In this document: one piece after another, positions 1 through 9,144 of the stretch
Layout: each line of letters starts with the position of its first letter
How positions within the stretch are numbered: the first letter of the stretch is position 1
Origin: an uncultured Bacteroidales bacterium
GTDB lineage: Bacteria > Bacteroidota > Bacteroidia > Bacteroidales > FEN-979
Length of the DNA stretch: 33,960 nucleotides
Direction of reading: 5' to 3'
Assembly (NCBI GenBank): GCA_903903985.1
Contig: CAIVAT010000037.1
Location: forward strand, 1-33,960
The notes under the pieces: generated by a model
What the model was told of the DNA's origin: nothing
The model's database searches: none
Seen by the model: only the letters and a program-made list of their open reading frames with translations
Program-made: the position numbers and the translations under genes

Positions 1-4
1 TGGC

Positions 5-373
5 ATGGGAACGAATGTTTCCATACTTACCGGCAAGGCATACAGGCATTTCAAAAGCTGGAAGTGCCCCGGTGCTGACAGCCTGTTTAAAAAGAGAATC
101 CTCAGAAATATAAAAACGGCCAGGAACATTGCGATCCTCCAGGATTTCATGCCCTTTATCGGGTTAGCTGCAGGCGGAATCGCCTCCGCAATCAGCAACG
201 ACAAAAAAGATACTTTCTATATCGTCTTCGTCTCTGCATGTATTGCCGGTATGGTATTGACCGTTCCTGAAATGATTTTATTGGAAAATGTCCGGCATGA
301 TCTAAAGCAATACCAGCGGCATCTCGATATCGGGTTGTGCGAACATGGGATCGGTCTGGTTTACAATTTTTGA
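5..373 (+). CDS. Small hypothetical membrane protein, possibly cut by the window edge
   Basis: The frame is open from the first bases of the window and ends at TGA 371-373. Reading from the ATG at position 5 gives 122 residues, but the frame has no stop before it, so the true start may lie outside the window. The protein has a basic N-terminal third and then two hydrophobic stretches: residues about 48-64 (rich in Gly, Ala and Ile) and about 72-93. A short charged tail ends in GIGLVYNF. This suggests a two-pass inner-membrane protein. I do not recognise a family. It is convergent with the T9SS cargo gene, whose stop is only about 40 bases away. No function is assigned. Confidence 0.5.
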   Translation: MGTNVSILTGKAYRHFKSWKCPGADSLFKKRILRNIKTARNIAILQDFMPFIGLAAGGIASAISNDKKDTFYIVFVSACIAGMVLTVPEMILLENVRHDLKQYQRHLDIGLCEHGIGLVYNF

Positions 374-410
374 CGAATCCGATTTATAGAGTCGAATCTG
401 AACCTGCCTT

Positions 411-2360
411 TTACAACTTCACGATCCGCGCAGTTTTTTCTTCACTGCCGGCAACAACACGGATAATATAAAGTCCTGAGGGTTTATTTCCCAGGTCGAA
501 TGCATGGCGGGTCATGTTGATCAGTTCGTTCCTGGCAACAAGCATTCCCTGCATGCTGAATAATTCAACACGCACTGGTGAATTGATCGCCGGTTTCAGT
601 AATTCAAGGGTAAAGATGCCGGTAGTCGGGTTTGGGAAGACCCTGAAGAGATCATTGCGGATACCAGGTACATCCGGTTCCGGGTTTGCAATTGAATCGG
701 TGGAAACGGCAATCACCGAACTTCTGGGTGCGGTACAGTACAGGCAGTCGTTGGAAATGTATGCATGGAGATACCCTCCGCTCTGTACCGTTGTTCCCGG
801 GTAAAGGAATACGTTCTGTCCTGCCACCAGGTGGCTGGTACCACCAGTTTCAACAGTAAAGGTAGTGCTGTTGCCCGCGACATAGATCGTTTGTACGGCA
901 TCGGCACACATGGAATGATCGTTTAAAACAATGAGGTTGCCAAGTGTTTGCTGTGTTGCAGGAACAGGTGAAATGGTCACATTCCAGGCGGATGGCGCGG
1001 AGGCTGCGCAGAGGCTCCCGTTGATATAATTGACCGAAACCACACCGGCACCAACTGCACCCCATGTTACCGTGATGGTGTTTGTACCCGCCCCGGCGGT
1101 GATATTTCCTCCGGTAACCAGCCAGGAATAACCTGTCATGGATGGTTCAGTTGAATAATTTATCCCCGTCGCCCCGGTGCAAATCGATACCGGCCCGGTG
1201 ATGGTTGGCACGGGCAGTGCATTGACAACAACGCTGGTGGTGGTTGTCGTACTTGCCACACAACCGAATGAGTTGGTCACGGTGATCGAATAATTGCCTG
1301 AAGCCAGGGTGGTTGCATTTGCAATCGAAGGGTTCTGGATCGCCGAAGTAAATCCATTGGGGCCCGACCATGCATAGGAGTTCATCGAAGCAGGCCCGCC
1401 AGTCAGGTTGAGGGTGGCCCCGCTGCATAGCGGGCTGTTGCTCCCGATGACCGGGACAGGGGAGGGGTTCATCAGCACCATCACGCTGTTGAGCATAGCG
1501 GTGGCACCGTATGAATTCGTCCCGGTGACCTTGAATGTTCCTGCAGTCTGGTTTCCCGGAAAATTGATTGCTGTCCCGGTTCCTGTGATTGGTGATCCTA
1601 CCAGCACGTCATTCCTGAATAAAGAATAGGAACATCCGATTTCGGAATTGGCCAGTCCAACCGGAAGCCCGCCGCTGTTGTCACAACAGGTTCCCCCGCC
1701 GGTGAGTGCATAGGCGATTGGAAATGAAGAGTTTAACACAGGGTTACCCGCTACTGTTGCATTTGTGCCTGCCGATACCGCGAGTTGAGTATTCTTTCCA
1801 TCCTGGTAAATGGCCACCCGCGTGGCATAGGATGGCACCTGGGTGCTGTTGGACGCAAACGCTAAATCGGCATAGGAATTTGCCGGGAAAGCCACGGTTG
1901 AGGTGAGTTTAATCCGGATCACCCTGGTTCCCGGACTCACAGACGAGAGAATGGTTCCGTTGCCGGCCCCGGGTGGGGTGACAGCCGCAAGTTTGATGAT
2001 ATTCGCCCCTGAACCGGTAGTATAGGTTACACTTGCAGGGGCCTGTGCGGGATTCAGCTCCGAGGTGGAGGGAACCAGAGCGGAAGAAAAAGTGCCGCCT
2101 GCGTATATCCCCGGGTTCACGGTGATCCCGCATTGTACCGAGGCCAGCTCGAAAGTTTGTGCCGCATCGGTATCCAGGAGAAACAGATCGAATTCAATGG
2201 TCCGGTCTGAAGTCTGTACAATGTTCCTGATCGAAATCGCAAAATCCTGGGAGGAGCGTGGCGAACCTTGTGCAAGGAGGGTTCCACAGCACAATGCGAT
2301 GAGGATACTGATAAATAAAAAGTTCTTTATCAATCGGTTATCTGACTTTTTCATATACAA
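411..2360 (-). CDS. T9SS-secreted multidomain surface protein with Ig/PKD-like modules and type A sorting tail
   Basis: This is a 649-aa exported protein; an in-frame ATG at 2354 gives the more typical MKKSDN start. A signal peptide occupies residues 1-31. An N-terminal beta-rich domain of about 200 residues follows, then several Ig/PKD-like modules in Thr/Ser/Asn-rich sequence with paired cysteines. Residues about 480-545 resemble a 3-coathanger stack module, with GQNVFLYPGTTVQSGG as its core. The C-terminal 80 residues form a type A T9SS sorting domain: FPNPTTGIFTLEL, then LFSMQGMLVAR, then GLYIIRV and a basic end in RIVKL. In this family the tail directs passage through the T9SS and is removed at the cell surface. 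The gene lies 95 bases downstream of the giant beta-helix gene on the same strand and may be co-transcribed. The ligand is unknown; an adhesin or surface-display role is an inference. Confidence 0.85.
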   Translation of the reverse strand: MYMKKSDNRLIKNFLFISILIALCCGTLLAQGSPRSSQDFAISIRNIVQTSDRTIEFDLFLLDTDAAQTFELASVQCGITVNPGIYAGGTFSSALVPSTSELNPAQAPASVTYTTGSGANIIKLAAVTPPGAGNGTILSSVSPGTRVIRIKLTSTVAFPANSYADLAFASNSTQVPSYATRVAIYQDGKNTQLAVSAGTNATVAGNPVLNSSFPIAYALTGGGTCCDNSGGLPVGLANSEIGCSYSLFRNDVLVGSPITGTGTAINFPGNQTAGTFKVTGTNSYGATAMLNSVMVLMNPSPVPVIGSNSPLCSGATLNLTGGPASMNSYAWSGPNGFTSAIQNPSIANATTLASGNYSITVTNSFGCVASTTTTTSVVVNALPVPTITGPVSICTGATGINYSTEPSMTGYSWLVTGGNITAGAGTNTITVTWGAVGAGVVSVNYINGSLCAASAPSAWNVTISPVPATQQTLGNLIVLNDHSMCADAVQTIYVAGNSTTFTVETGGTSHLVAGQNVFLYPGTTVQSGGYLHAYISNDCLYCTAPRSSVIAVSTDSIANPEPDVPGIRNDLFRVFPNPTTGIFTLELLKPAINSPVRVELFSMQGMLVARNELINMTRHAFDLGNKPSGLYIIRVVAGSEEKTARIVKL

Positions 2361-2455
2361 TTGATTCTGGTTTGTTTTTGTTTATTGACTCTTTATTCTT
2401 TCATCATGATTTTCTTCACTGTGAAAACGCACAGCTGCAAAGAATTGAAAATCAT

Positions 2456-5400
2456 TTAAGGGGTGGAAGCGGTAATCCCCGCTGCCGTATTGTTGTCAAT
2501 GATGGTCATATCCGCTGAATCGACCGTACCATCCCCGTTGATATCGGAATTCTGGTATCCGGATACAAATGCTGCAGAAACCGCATTGACAACCGCCAGG
2601 TCGCTACTGTTGATTACACCATCCTGTGTGACATCACCACTGTATATGCCATATCCTCCTCCCGGAAGGGCGATGAGTTTGTTGCCGAATGCTTTTCCGG
2701 GTGCATCGAAATCATAGGATATCGAAACACCGGCAAAAGACACCGGCGATGCGCTAACGGTTGGGAGTCCGCTCCGGTTCCTGATGGTGATATAATAACT
2801 CCCGGTAAGGCCTGCCGGAATGTATGCCGAAACATGACCTGTTGTACTCAGCGCCTGGTTATAAGCTTTATAGATGATGTTGGAATAATTCCCGGGAGTT
2901 GCATCGTGAAACTCGATGTCAATATGATCGGCCACTGTTGATCCGAAATAAGGGCCCGCATCGCCCCAGGCAGCCCTCATGGTTCCGGGTCCATTGCTGA
3001 GTCCTTCGATAAAAACGCTGATATTCAGCGTTTTGGTTGTTGCGGGAACCATTTCAATGGCGCCGATGGTGGTGGAGGAACCCCTGGCACTTCCATTGAT
3101 ATCATCATCTACGATGCCAGGTAGAGCAATCCCTGCCCCAATGGCCGGTGATGCGGGCTGTGGTGTCAGGTTTGTTGCGGAGGTAAATAATGGATCTGCA
3201 TTGAGCGACTGGGCATCCTGGCCGGTAAAAGTCATCCAGGCCGGCAGGTTCATGTTGTTCACCGGAGGCACAACGGTCCCTGCAAGTCCGACATAATTGT
3301 TGTCGAAATTGCTTACATAATAGAGGTTGTTGTTGATCGAGGAAAACGGGGAGGTTGCTACTTTACAGTAAACCGAATAGGCCCAGGAGGTGATGGTTGA
3401 ACTTGGCCATTCACCGACACTGTTCTGTAAGATATTATTTTTCAGGATGATACCTGTTACACCTGCCCCAACTTCAAATGCTGTGAACCATTCATTGTTG
3501 TAAAATAAACCATACGAAAGGTCCCGGGTCATGTATACGGAGTTGTTATAGATGTTGATACCGGACGTTGCATTGCCAAAGAGTTTGATCCCGGCGGGAA
3601 TCGTATTGTAATCACCGGTGTTTGGGCTGCTTCCCATACCGGCAATATGCCTGATCAGGTTGTTCCTGATCATGATGTTTGGAGCATTGCTCAGCGATTT
3701 GAAGGTAATACCGCTGGCACCTCCATAGCTGGAGCCATTATAGAAAACATCATCAATATCATTTTTTTCAACAACACTGTTGGTGGCCGCCTCAACGTAG
3801 ATCCCGATCGGGCTGGTATTCCCGATGATATTGTAAACGTGGTTTCTGCTTATTTGAAGGTTGTCCTCATATTGGGCAATGATGCCGTTGTTGAAGAGAT
3901 AATTGCTGGAAACAGTGCTTCCGACTTGGTTTTTGTACAGTACGTTGCCCGTTCCAAGACCCCAGTATGACGAGTTTAAATAAATCCCGCAATAGGTTTT
4001 AAAGATTGAATCGTAGCGGACCATGTTATTGTCAGCCGGACCGGTAATGCTGATCCCGGAGTTTGCCGGGTGGGTGATCCATCCTGCTGCAAATGAGCAA
4101 CTGTCGATGATGTTATTGTTGCAGCCTCCGGTCATTCCAAGTGCAATGGAAGGATAAGAGTTGGTGTTTGAAAAAAACAATTTTCCTTTGCCGTTTAAGG
4201 TCACATTGTCAGTTCCGTTGAAACGTATCAATGCTCCGCTGTAGGAACCGGAAACAACGTGATAATTGCCGCTGTTTGTTATGGTTAACTTGTATGACGG
4301 GTCTTCCGTGTTGATCTCATTCAGGGCGTTTGTTCCATCTTCGGTAAGGTTGCCGGCGATCTTGACAGTCAGGTTGCCGGAGAGTGTTTTGTTATTCATA
4401 TCGGCAAAGAATCCGTTGGCGCCGGTCAGGTTCGGGTAATCGCCAGGAATGTTCTTCACTCCGCTCAGTGCGCTGGTGATCATGTAGGTAGAGGGAGTCG
4501 TTGGGGGAATGCTGCAGGCCGGTGGATTAAAAGTGAATCCTGAAGCCCCGGTGGAGGGGAAGGTTCCGGTGTTTGGGGTAGGCATATCATCCTGGCATAC
4601 AATATAATAGCTTATCGTATTCCCTGGGTTGACCCAGTTCCCGAAAGTGAATTGGTAAGTGTTTCCGCTTACCCAGACTCCCGTGACGCCGGTATATGGG
4701 TTGTTGTTTATCCGCCAGAATAATCTTGGTAGGCCGGTTCCTGAGGTCGGAACGGTGGTATAATAATCCCTGATGGTTGCAGTAAGTGTTCGTGAAGTAA
4801 GCAAGTGCGTGTTACAGAGCGGGGTATAGGTTACGACGGGAGGGGTCACATCATTTCCGGTTTCGTAGGCGCCCATCGAAGTGGGTGCGGTCCTAGCTGC
4901 ACCTGTGTAATCATCTGTAATTGCCAGGGCCGGGCAAAGGTCAAGGATTGCTGTTCCCGGATAGGGGATGAGTACCGATGATGAATTGAAATTCGGTTCG
5001 ATCGAAACTGAATTGGCGTCTTTCCCGGTTGCTGTCTGCCACGCCGCAAGTGTTGATTTATCTGCCGTGGAATAATAAGCCAGTACGCTTTCCCTGCCGC
5101 CAATACGGTAATCGTTGTAATCAATGGTGGAAAAAACGGAGGTGACTCCTGCGCAATAGATGGCATAAGCCTTTGAATCGCCGGTGATATTCTCGAGGGA
5201 ATTGTAAAATATATTGTTCCTGATGTCAAGTTGGGAGGTCTGTGAACCAATAAAAATCGCGGCGCTCAGATCACCTGTTGAGGTACTATGGTTGATTTGA
5301 CCCGACAGGTAGACACTGTTGTAAAACACCTTCACATTTGTGGAAATTCCCTGGATCTTGATGCCTGCGATTCCATAAGACTGTAGATTCGCTGAACCGT

Positions 5401-8400
5401 CACCCGAAATATCATAAATGATATTGTTTGCGATCGTAACATTATTGCCCGGACTGGCAAGATCGACTACAATCCCGGTTCCACCGCTGCCGTTATATCC
5501 TTTGATCGAATGAATGTCATTTTTTGTGAAGGTCATGTTTTTAACTCCGGGTCCGACATACAATCCCCATGTTGATGCATTGGAAGAGATCACCCCTTTG
5601 ATGACATTGCCGGAGAAGGAACCCATGGTGTTGTTCAGGAAAACGCCAACGTTTCCTACATAATTGGCAGGATCATCGGAGCCCACCGTATTATTCGTTA
5701 TGATGAGGTTGTCGAGCGTGTTGCCCGCCGTGGCTCCGATATACAATGCATAATAGGCCCTGCTGAATTCATTGTTGTCAAGGGTCAGGTTGTCATTGTC
5801 GGGGCCTGTACTGCCGATCGATGATCCGGCAGATAATGCATATGTATACATGCTTGAACTTCCGGGTGCACCTCCGCGGATAATGGTGTTTTTAACGGTA
5901 CAGTATGTTGATCCCAATGCTCCTGTTGAGGTGATTTGCAACGCGGCAGTCCAGTTGCCGGTACTGTTGTTCACAATGGTAAGGTCCCTGGTCGTTGTAT
6001 TTGAATTTGAACCATTGATGATGAAGTAATCGGTGCCGTTGAGGTTGATGATGGAAGTGGCAGATGATCCGCTGATGACCGGCGTCATCCCCGTCGCAGG
6101 GACAATAGTGGTCGTATTTGCAGCCGAAGCGTATGGGATGATCCCGACCACGATCGGGAATACTTCGCCGTTTACACTGCTATAAGGGACAGAGGATGAA
6201 TTCGTTAAGCTGAAAACGACCGGTCCCAGGTTGCCCCTGTGGTTGAGGTTGTTGATGGCATCGGTAAGCGTTACAAAGTTTGGATAAACATTTCCTGCCC
6301 CGACAAGGTACGTACCGGTCATGGGGCCCAGGATCATCATGTTTCCTGCCGGAGAGGTCACTGTTGGCGTTTGAACAACACCACCGATGGTCACATCGAT
6401 GCATTGCCCGTCGATGAGATGACTCGTCTGGGCCGATTGAATGATGTCGTAAACCATCCAGAAATAGTTATCCCCGGGAACAAGGACCTGTGAACCCGTC
6501 ACGGTAAAATTGGCGATCGTTGGAACTGTCGTGCCGAATAGGATACCGGGGCCATAAAAGGATGAATTGCCTGTGTAGTAAATTTTAGCGGGTGCGGCAT
6601 TGATGTCGGAAATTGCCGTGGTCCCCGATGCATTGCAGGTGAATTGTGTAACATTCATGGGGGAGATCCCACCCGCAACCGTGACTTTCACCTGGATGAT
6701 CGCCTGGTTCGTCGTTCCTGAAAAGGTGTTCCCGGTGACCTGGCCGGTTGTAACCGTCTGGAACCCCATGGAAGGCGTCGCGGTGAAATTGCCTTCATCG
6801 GACCCAATGTCGGTGGAAGTCCCCGTGCCGGCATAGCCCGTTTCGCCCCACCGGGTATCATTGTCGAAATCAACGGGAATTGCTGACGGCGTGGTGATCC
6901 TTATTCCCGAACTTTCAACCATTGTTGCAACTGCCGGTGAAATGTGCAGATTATGGCTTGCGGGATCAATGAAGGGAGGAAGTTCCGAAAAAGAGAGGGC
7001 TTCACGCGGTGTTACCCTCGTTTTAAATAAACTGATTGACTGATCAGCGTTTGTTCCATCGAAATAGATCAGGTTGTTCGGACCGGGGTTGCCGGCATAA
7101 AAGCAGTTGTTATTGGATGCTGTCGTGTAATTGGAGAGCGAGGGGAGACTTCGCTGGTATGCAACGGTATAGGCATTTCCGCCGGCAAATACCGGTGTGG
7201 ATAGATTGATGATGATGTTGTTTTTCAATTCGGTAGCGTAATTGCCGTTTGCATAAATACCACTGGTTCCGAAAGTTGTGGCAGAGGTGCTTGAAGCATT
7301 CATGTAAATGGTGTTGTAATGGAGGTAAGTGGAAGTCGCACCATTCACATAGATGCCCGAAACCGCAGTGGTGCCGGTTGATGCCGGTGCTTTCAGGTCG
7401 CTGATGATATTGTTGTAAACGGTCACACCGCTTCCGCCGGCAAGATACAATCCATAAACCACTCCTGAAGATGTAAGCGAAGTAAGATCATATATGGTGT
7501 TTTTATAAATGGATGGTGTGCTTGACTGGTGATACATTCCGTATACCGCGCCTCCATTTGAAGAGAGTGTATGGACGGTATTCGCATAGGTTAGCCTGGT
7601 TCCGGGGGACGTATAAACCGCAATCCCGTATAACGGGCCGTTCCCGTTGTGGGTCAGATTATAGAATGAGTTGTTGTAATAACTCTCGTTTGTCGGCGAT
7701 GCCCAGTTGTAATACCCGTAAAGCGGATTGTTTCCTGAACCGACCGAGAGGTCATGAACCACATTGTCATGCAGGATGATGGTGCCTGTCCAGCCTCTCA
7801 TGGCATACAGCGTGGCCGGCCCGGTCGCTGTGATGTTGTATATTGAATTGGAGTTCATGTTGGTGTTCGGTGAGGAGCCTGCATCGATTCCGTATACATT
7901 CCCGGTGCCGCCGATGGTGATGTCGTGAATGGAATTGTTGTTGATGTTGATGGTTGCGGGACCGTTGTTCGACAGGTAATTGAAGATCCCGTAAAAATTT
8001 GCCGAGGTGGCTAACGGGTAAGAACAATTCTGGATCACGTTGTTTGAAATGTCGATGATATTGGTGGTTCCTGCATTTCCGAAGTTGGTGTAGATACCGT
8101 AAATCGGCTGATAACCGATCGCACTCAAACTGATGCTGATCGTATTGTTCGTGATGGTACCACTCGACATCGACCCTCCATTTAACATGATGCCGTAAAT
8201 GTTGTAAACGGGGATTGATGTATAAGAGCCGCTGGAGACGCTGTTGTTGGAAACTGAAATTGCATTCTGGTAACTTCCCCCAAACCCTACGGTGTTATAA
8301 CCGCCTCCGAAGTTTGTGACAATGTTTGGGCCATCCACGCCGATCTGGTTGCCCTGGTCATAAAGTGTGTATGGGCTGGATGCATTATAGCCATTGAGCA

Positions 8401-9028
8401 CAATGCCATTGCATACGTTGGCAATGTGGTTGTTGTAAAATTTGCAATTGTTGCAGGCATCAGTAGCAGCCGTAATTGTAAGTGCTGAGGTGCTTGTTGC
8501 TATGTGGTTGCCGGTATAGATGCCGTATGAGGTTACCGTATTCAGCAGGGAAATGTTGCAGTTCCTGATGGTCACGTACTGGCACCCGTCAAAAGGGGTA
8601 CTGCTGCTCCTTTTCACCAGGGCATAGCCCCAGTCAACAGTGTTGTCGGTCCCGGTAATATCAATCCCATCGAAGGTGACATAATCGCTGCCTGCGATGA
8701 TGATCACCCCGTCGGTGGAGCTGTTCCATACCCCATTGGAACCAATAATCTTGGGATTGACCGCACCACCCGGCACCTTCTGGAAAACGATGGGAGCCGT
8801 TGACGATGAGGTGTTTGTGTTGAGGATAATGTTTATACCGCTCTCAATATACCCTGAGGCAACATTAAATGTTACACCTGGGGCTGTGGTACCCAGTGCG
8901 TTCAGTTGGAGAATGGCATTGGCAATTGTGGGATAATCGCCCGGGATGGTTTTAATACCTGTCAGCGGCTGGCCCGCCAGGAAATTCACGAAGAGCAATG
9001 ACAACATGAGAAAAACGATTCTTTTCAT
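2456..9028 (-). CDS. Giant exported right-handed beta-helix protein (2190 aa) with dockerin-like C-terminus
   Basis: A signal peptide (MKRIVFLMLSLLFVNFLAGQ) is followed by three beta-helix modules. Each opens with a related motif: LTGIKTIPGDYPTIANAI near residue 22, VYPNFVTLTDAINNLN near 910 and LSGVKNIPGDYPNLTG near 1520. The modules are packed with short repeats of the NNxI/GIYxxG kind typical of parallel beta-helix (PbH1) folds. Residues about 745-900 fit the BNR_assoc_N domain found before sialidase-like repeats; its NYFWMVYDI core is visible. Residues about 1392-1510 form an Ig-like insert starting DVTPPVVTY. The last 190 residues hold a beta-sandwich and then two EF-hand-like loops, DVTQDGVINSSDL and DINGDGTVDSADM, which resemble a dockerin. 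The protein ends in ASTP with no T9SS sorting tail, unlike its downstream neighbour. Glycan binding or cleavage is possible but not shown. Confidence 0.85.
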   Translation of the reverse strand: MKRIVFLMLSLLFVNFLAGQPLTGIKTIPGDYPTIANAILQLNALGTTAPGVTFNVASGYIESGINIILNTNTSSSTAPIVFQKVPGGAVNPKIIGSNGVWNSSTDGVIIIAGSDYVTFDGIDITGTDNTVDWGYALVKRSSSTPFDGCQYVTIRNCNISLLNTVTSYGIYTGNHIATSTSALTITAATDACNNCKFYNNHIANVCNGIVLNGYNASSPYTLYDQGNQIGVDGPNIVTNFGGGYNTVGFGGSYQNAISVSNNSVSSGSYTSIPVYNIYGIMLNGGSMSSGTITNNTISISLSAIGYQPIYGIYTNFGNAGTTNIIDISNNVIQNCSYPLATSANFYGIFNYLSNNGPATININNNSIHDITIGGTGNVYGIDAGSSPNTNMNSNSIYNITATGPATLYAMRGWTGTIILHDNVVHDLSVGSGNNPLYGYYNWASPTNESYYNNSFYNLTHNGNGPLYGIAVYTSPGTRLTYANTVHTLSSNGGAVYGMYHQSSTPSIYKNTIYDLTSLTSSGVVYGLYLAGGSGVTVYNNIISDLKAPASTGTTAVSGIYVNGATSTYLHYNTIYMNASSTSATTFGTSGIYANGNYATELKNNIIINLSTPVFAGGNAYTVAYQRSLPSLSNYTTASNNNCFYAGNPGPNNLIYFDGTNADQSISLFKTRVTPREALSFSELPPFIDPASHNLHISPAVATMVESSGIRITTPSAIPVDFDNDTRWGETGYAGTGTSTDIGSDEGNFTATPSMGFQTVTTGQVTGNTFSGTTNQAIIQVKVTVAGGISPMNVTQFTCNASGTTAISDINAAPAKIYYTGNSSFYGPGILFGTTVPTIANFTVTGSQVLVPGDNYFWMVYDIIQSAQTSHLIDGQCIDVTIGGVVQTPTVTSPAGNMMILGPMTGTYLVGAGNVYPNFVTLTDAINNLNHRGNLGPVVFSLTNSSSVPYSSVNGEVFPIVVGIIPYASAANTTTIVPATGMTPVISGSSATSIINLNGTDYFIINGSNSNTTTRDLTIVNNSTGNWTAALQITSTGALGSTYCTVKNTIIRGGAPGSSSMYTYALSAGSSIGSTGPDNDNLTLDNNEFSRAYYALYIGATAGNTLDNLIITNNTVGSDDPANYVGNVGVFLNNTMGSFSGNVIKGVISSNASTWGLYVGPGVKNMTFTKNDIHSIKGYNGSGGTGIVVDLASPGNNVTIANNIIYDISGDGSANLQSYGIAGIKIQGISTNVKVFYNSVYLSGQINHSTSTGDLSAAIFIGSQTSQLDIRNNIFYNSLENITGDSKAYAIYCAGVTSVFSTIDYNDYRIGGRESVLAYYSTADKSTLAAWQTATGKDANSVSIEPNFNSSSVLIPYPGTAILDLCPALAITDDYTGAARTAPTSMGAYETGNDVTPPVVTYTPLCNTHLLTSRTLTATIRDYYTTVPTSGTGLPRLFWRINNNPYTGVTGVWVSGNTYQFTFGNWVNPGNTISYYIVCQDDMPTPNTGTFPSTGASGFTFNPPACSIPPTTPSTYMITSALSGVKNIPGDYPNLTGANGFFADMNNKTLSGNLTVKIAGNLTEDGTNALNEINTEDPSYKLTITNSGNYHVVSGSYSGALIRFNGTDNVTLNGKGKLFFSNTNSYPSIALGMTGGCNNNIIDSCSFAAGWITHPANSGISITGPADNNMVRYDSIFKTYCGIYLNSSYWGLGTGNVLYKNQVGSTVSSNYLFNNGIIAQYEDNLQISRNHVYNIIGNTSPIGIYVEAATNSVVEKNDIDDVFYNGSSYGGASGITFKSLSNAPNIMIRNNLIRHIAGMGSSPNTGDYNTIPAGIKLFGNATSGINIYNNSVYMTRDLSYGLFYNNEWFTAFEVGAGVTGIILKNNILQNSVGEWPSSTITSWAYSVYCKVATSPFSSINNNLYYVSNFDNNYVGLAGTVVPPVNNMNLPAWMTFTGQDAQSLNADPLFTSATNLTPQPASPAIGAGIALPGIVDDDINGSARGSSTTIGAIEMVPATTKTLNISVFIEGLSNGPGTMRAAWGDAGPYFGSTVADHIDIEFHDATPGNYSNIIYKAYNQALSTTGHVSAYIPAGLTGSYYITIRNRSGLPTVSASPVSFAGVSISYDFDAPGKAFGNKLIALPGGGYGIYSGDVTQDGVINSSDLAVVNAVSAAFVSGYQNSDINGDGTVDSADMTIIDNNTAAGITASTP

Positions 9029-9081
9029 ACTTGCAACTGTTTTTTGTTTGATATAAATGATGCTGAATCCTAATGAAGCGG

Positions 9082-9089
9082 CAAAAGTA
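9082..9089 (-). promoter_or_regulatory. Candidate -7 box for the giant beta-helix gene
   Basis: On the minus strand this reads TACTTTTG, a perfect match to the Bacteroidota -7 consensus TAnnTTTG, about 54 bases before the ATG at 9028. No good TTTG lies at the usual 19-21 nt spacing upstream, so only half of the promoter is supported. If it is used, the giant gene has its own promoter separate from the sensor-regulator gene. Confidence 0.4.
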
Positions 9090-9144
9090 TATCAGGGAAT
9101 CAAAACAGGATAACAAGCATGTGTCATAAGTTGACGCTCATGTG

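Noticed and set aside
5..2360. Terminator hairpin between the convergent genes at 374-410
   Set aside because: The gap is 37 bases and I could not find a stable stem with a T-run in it.
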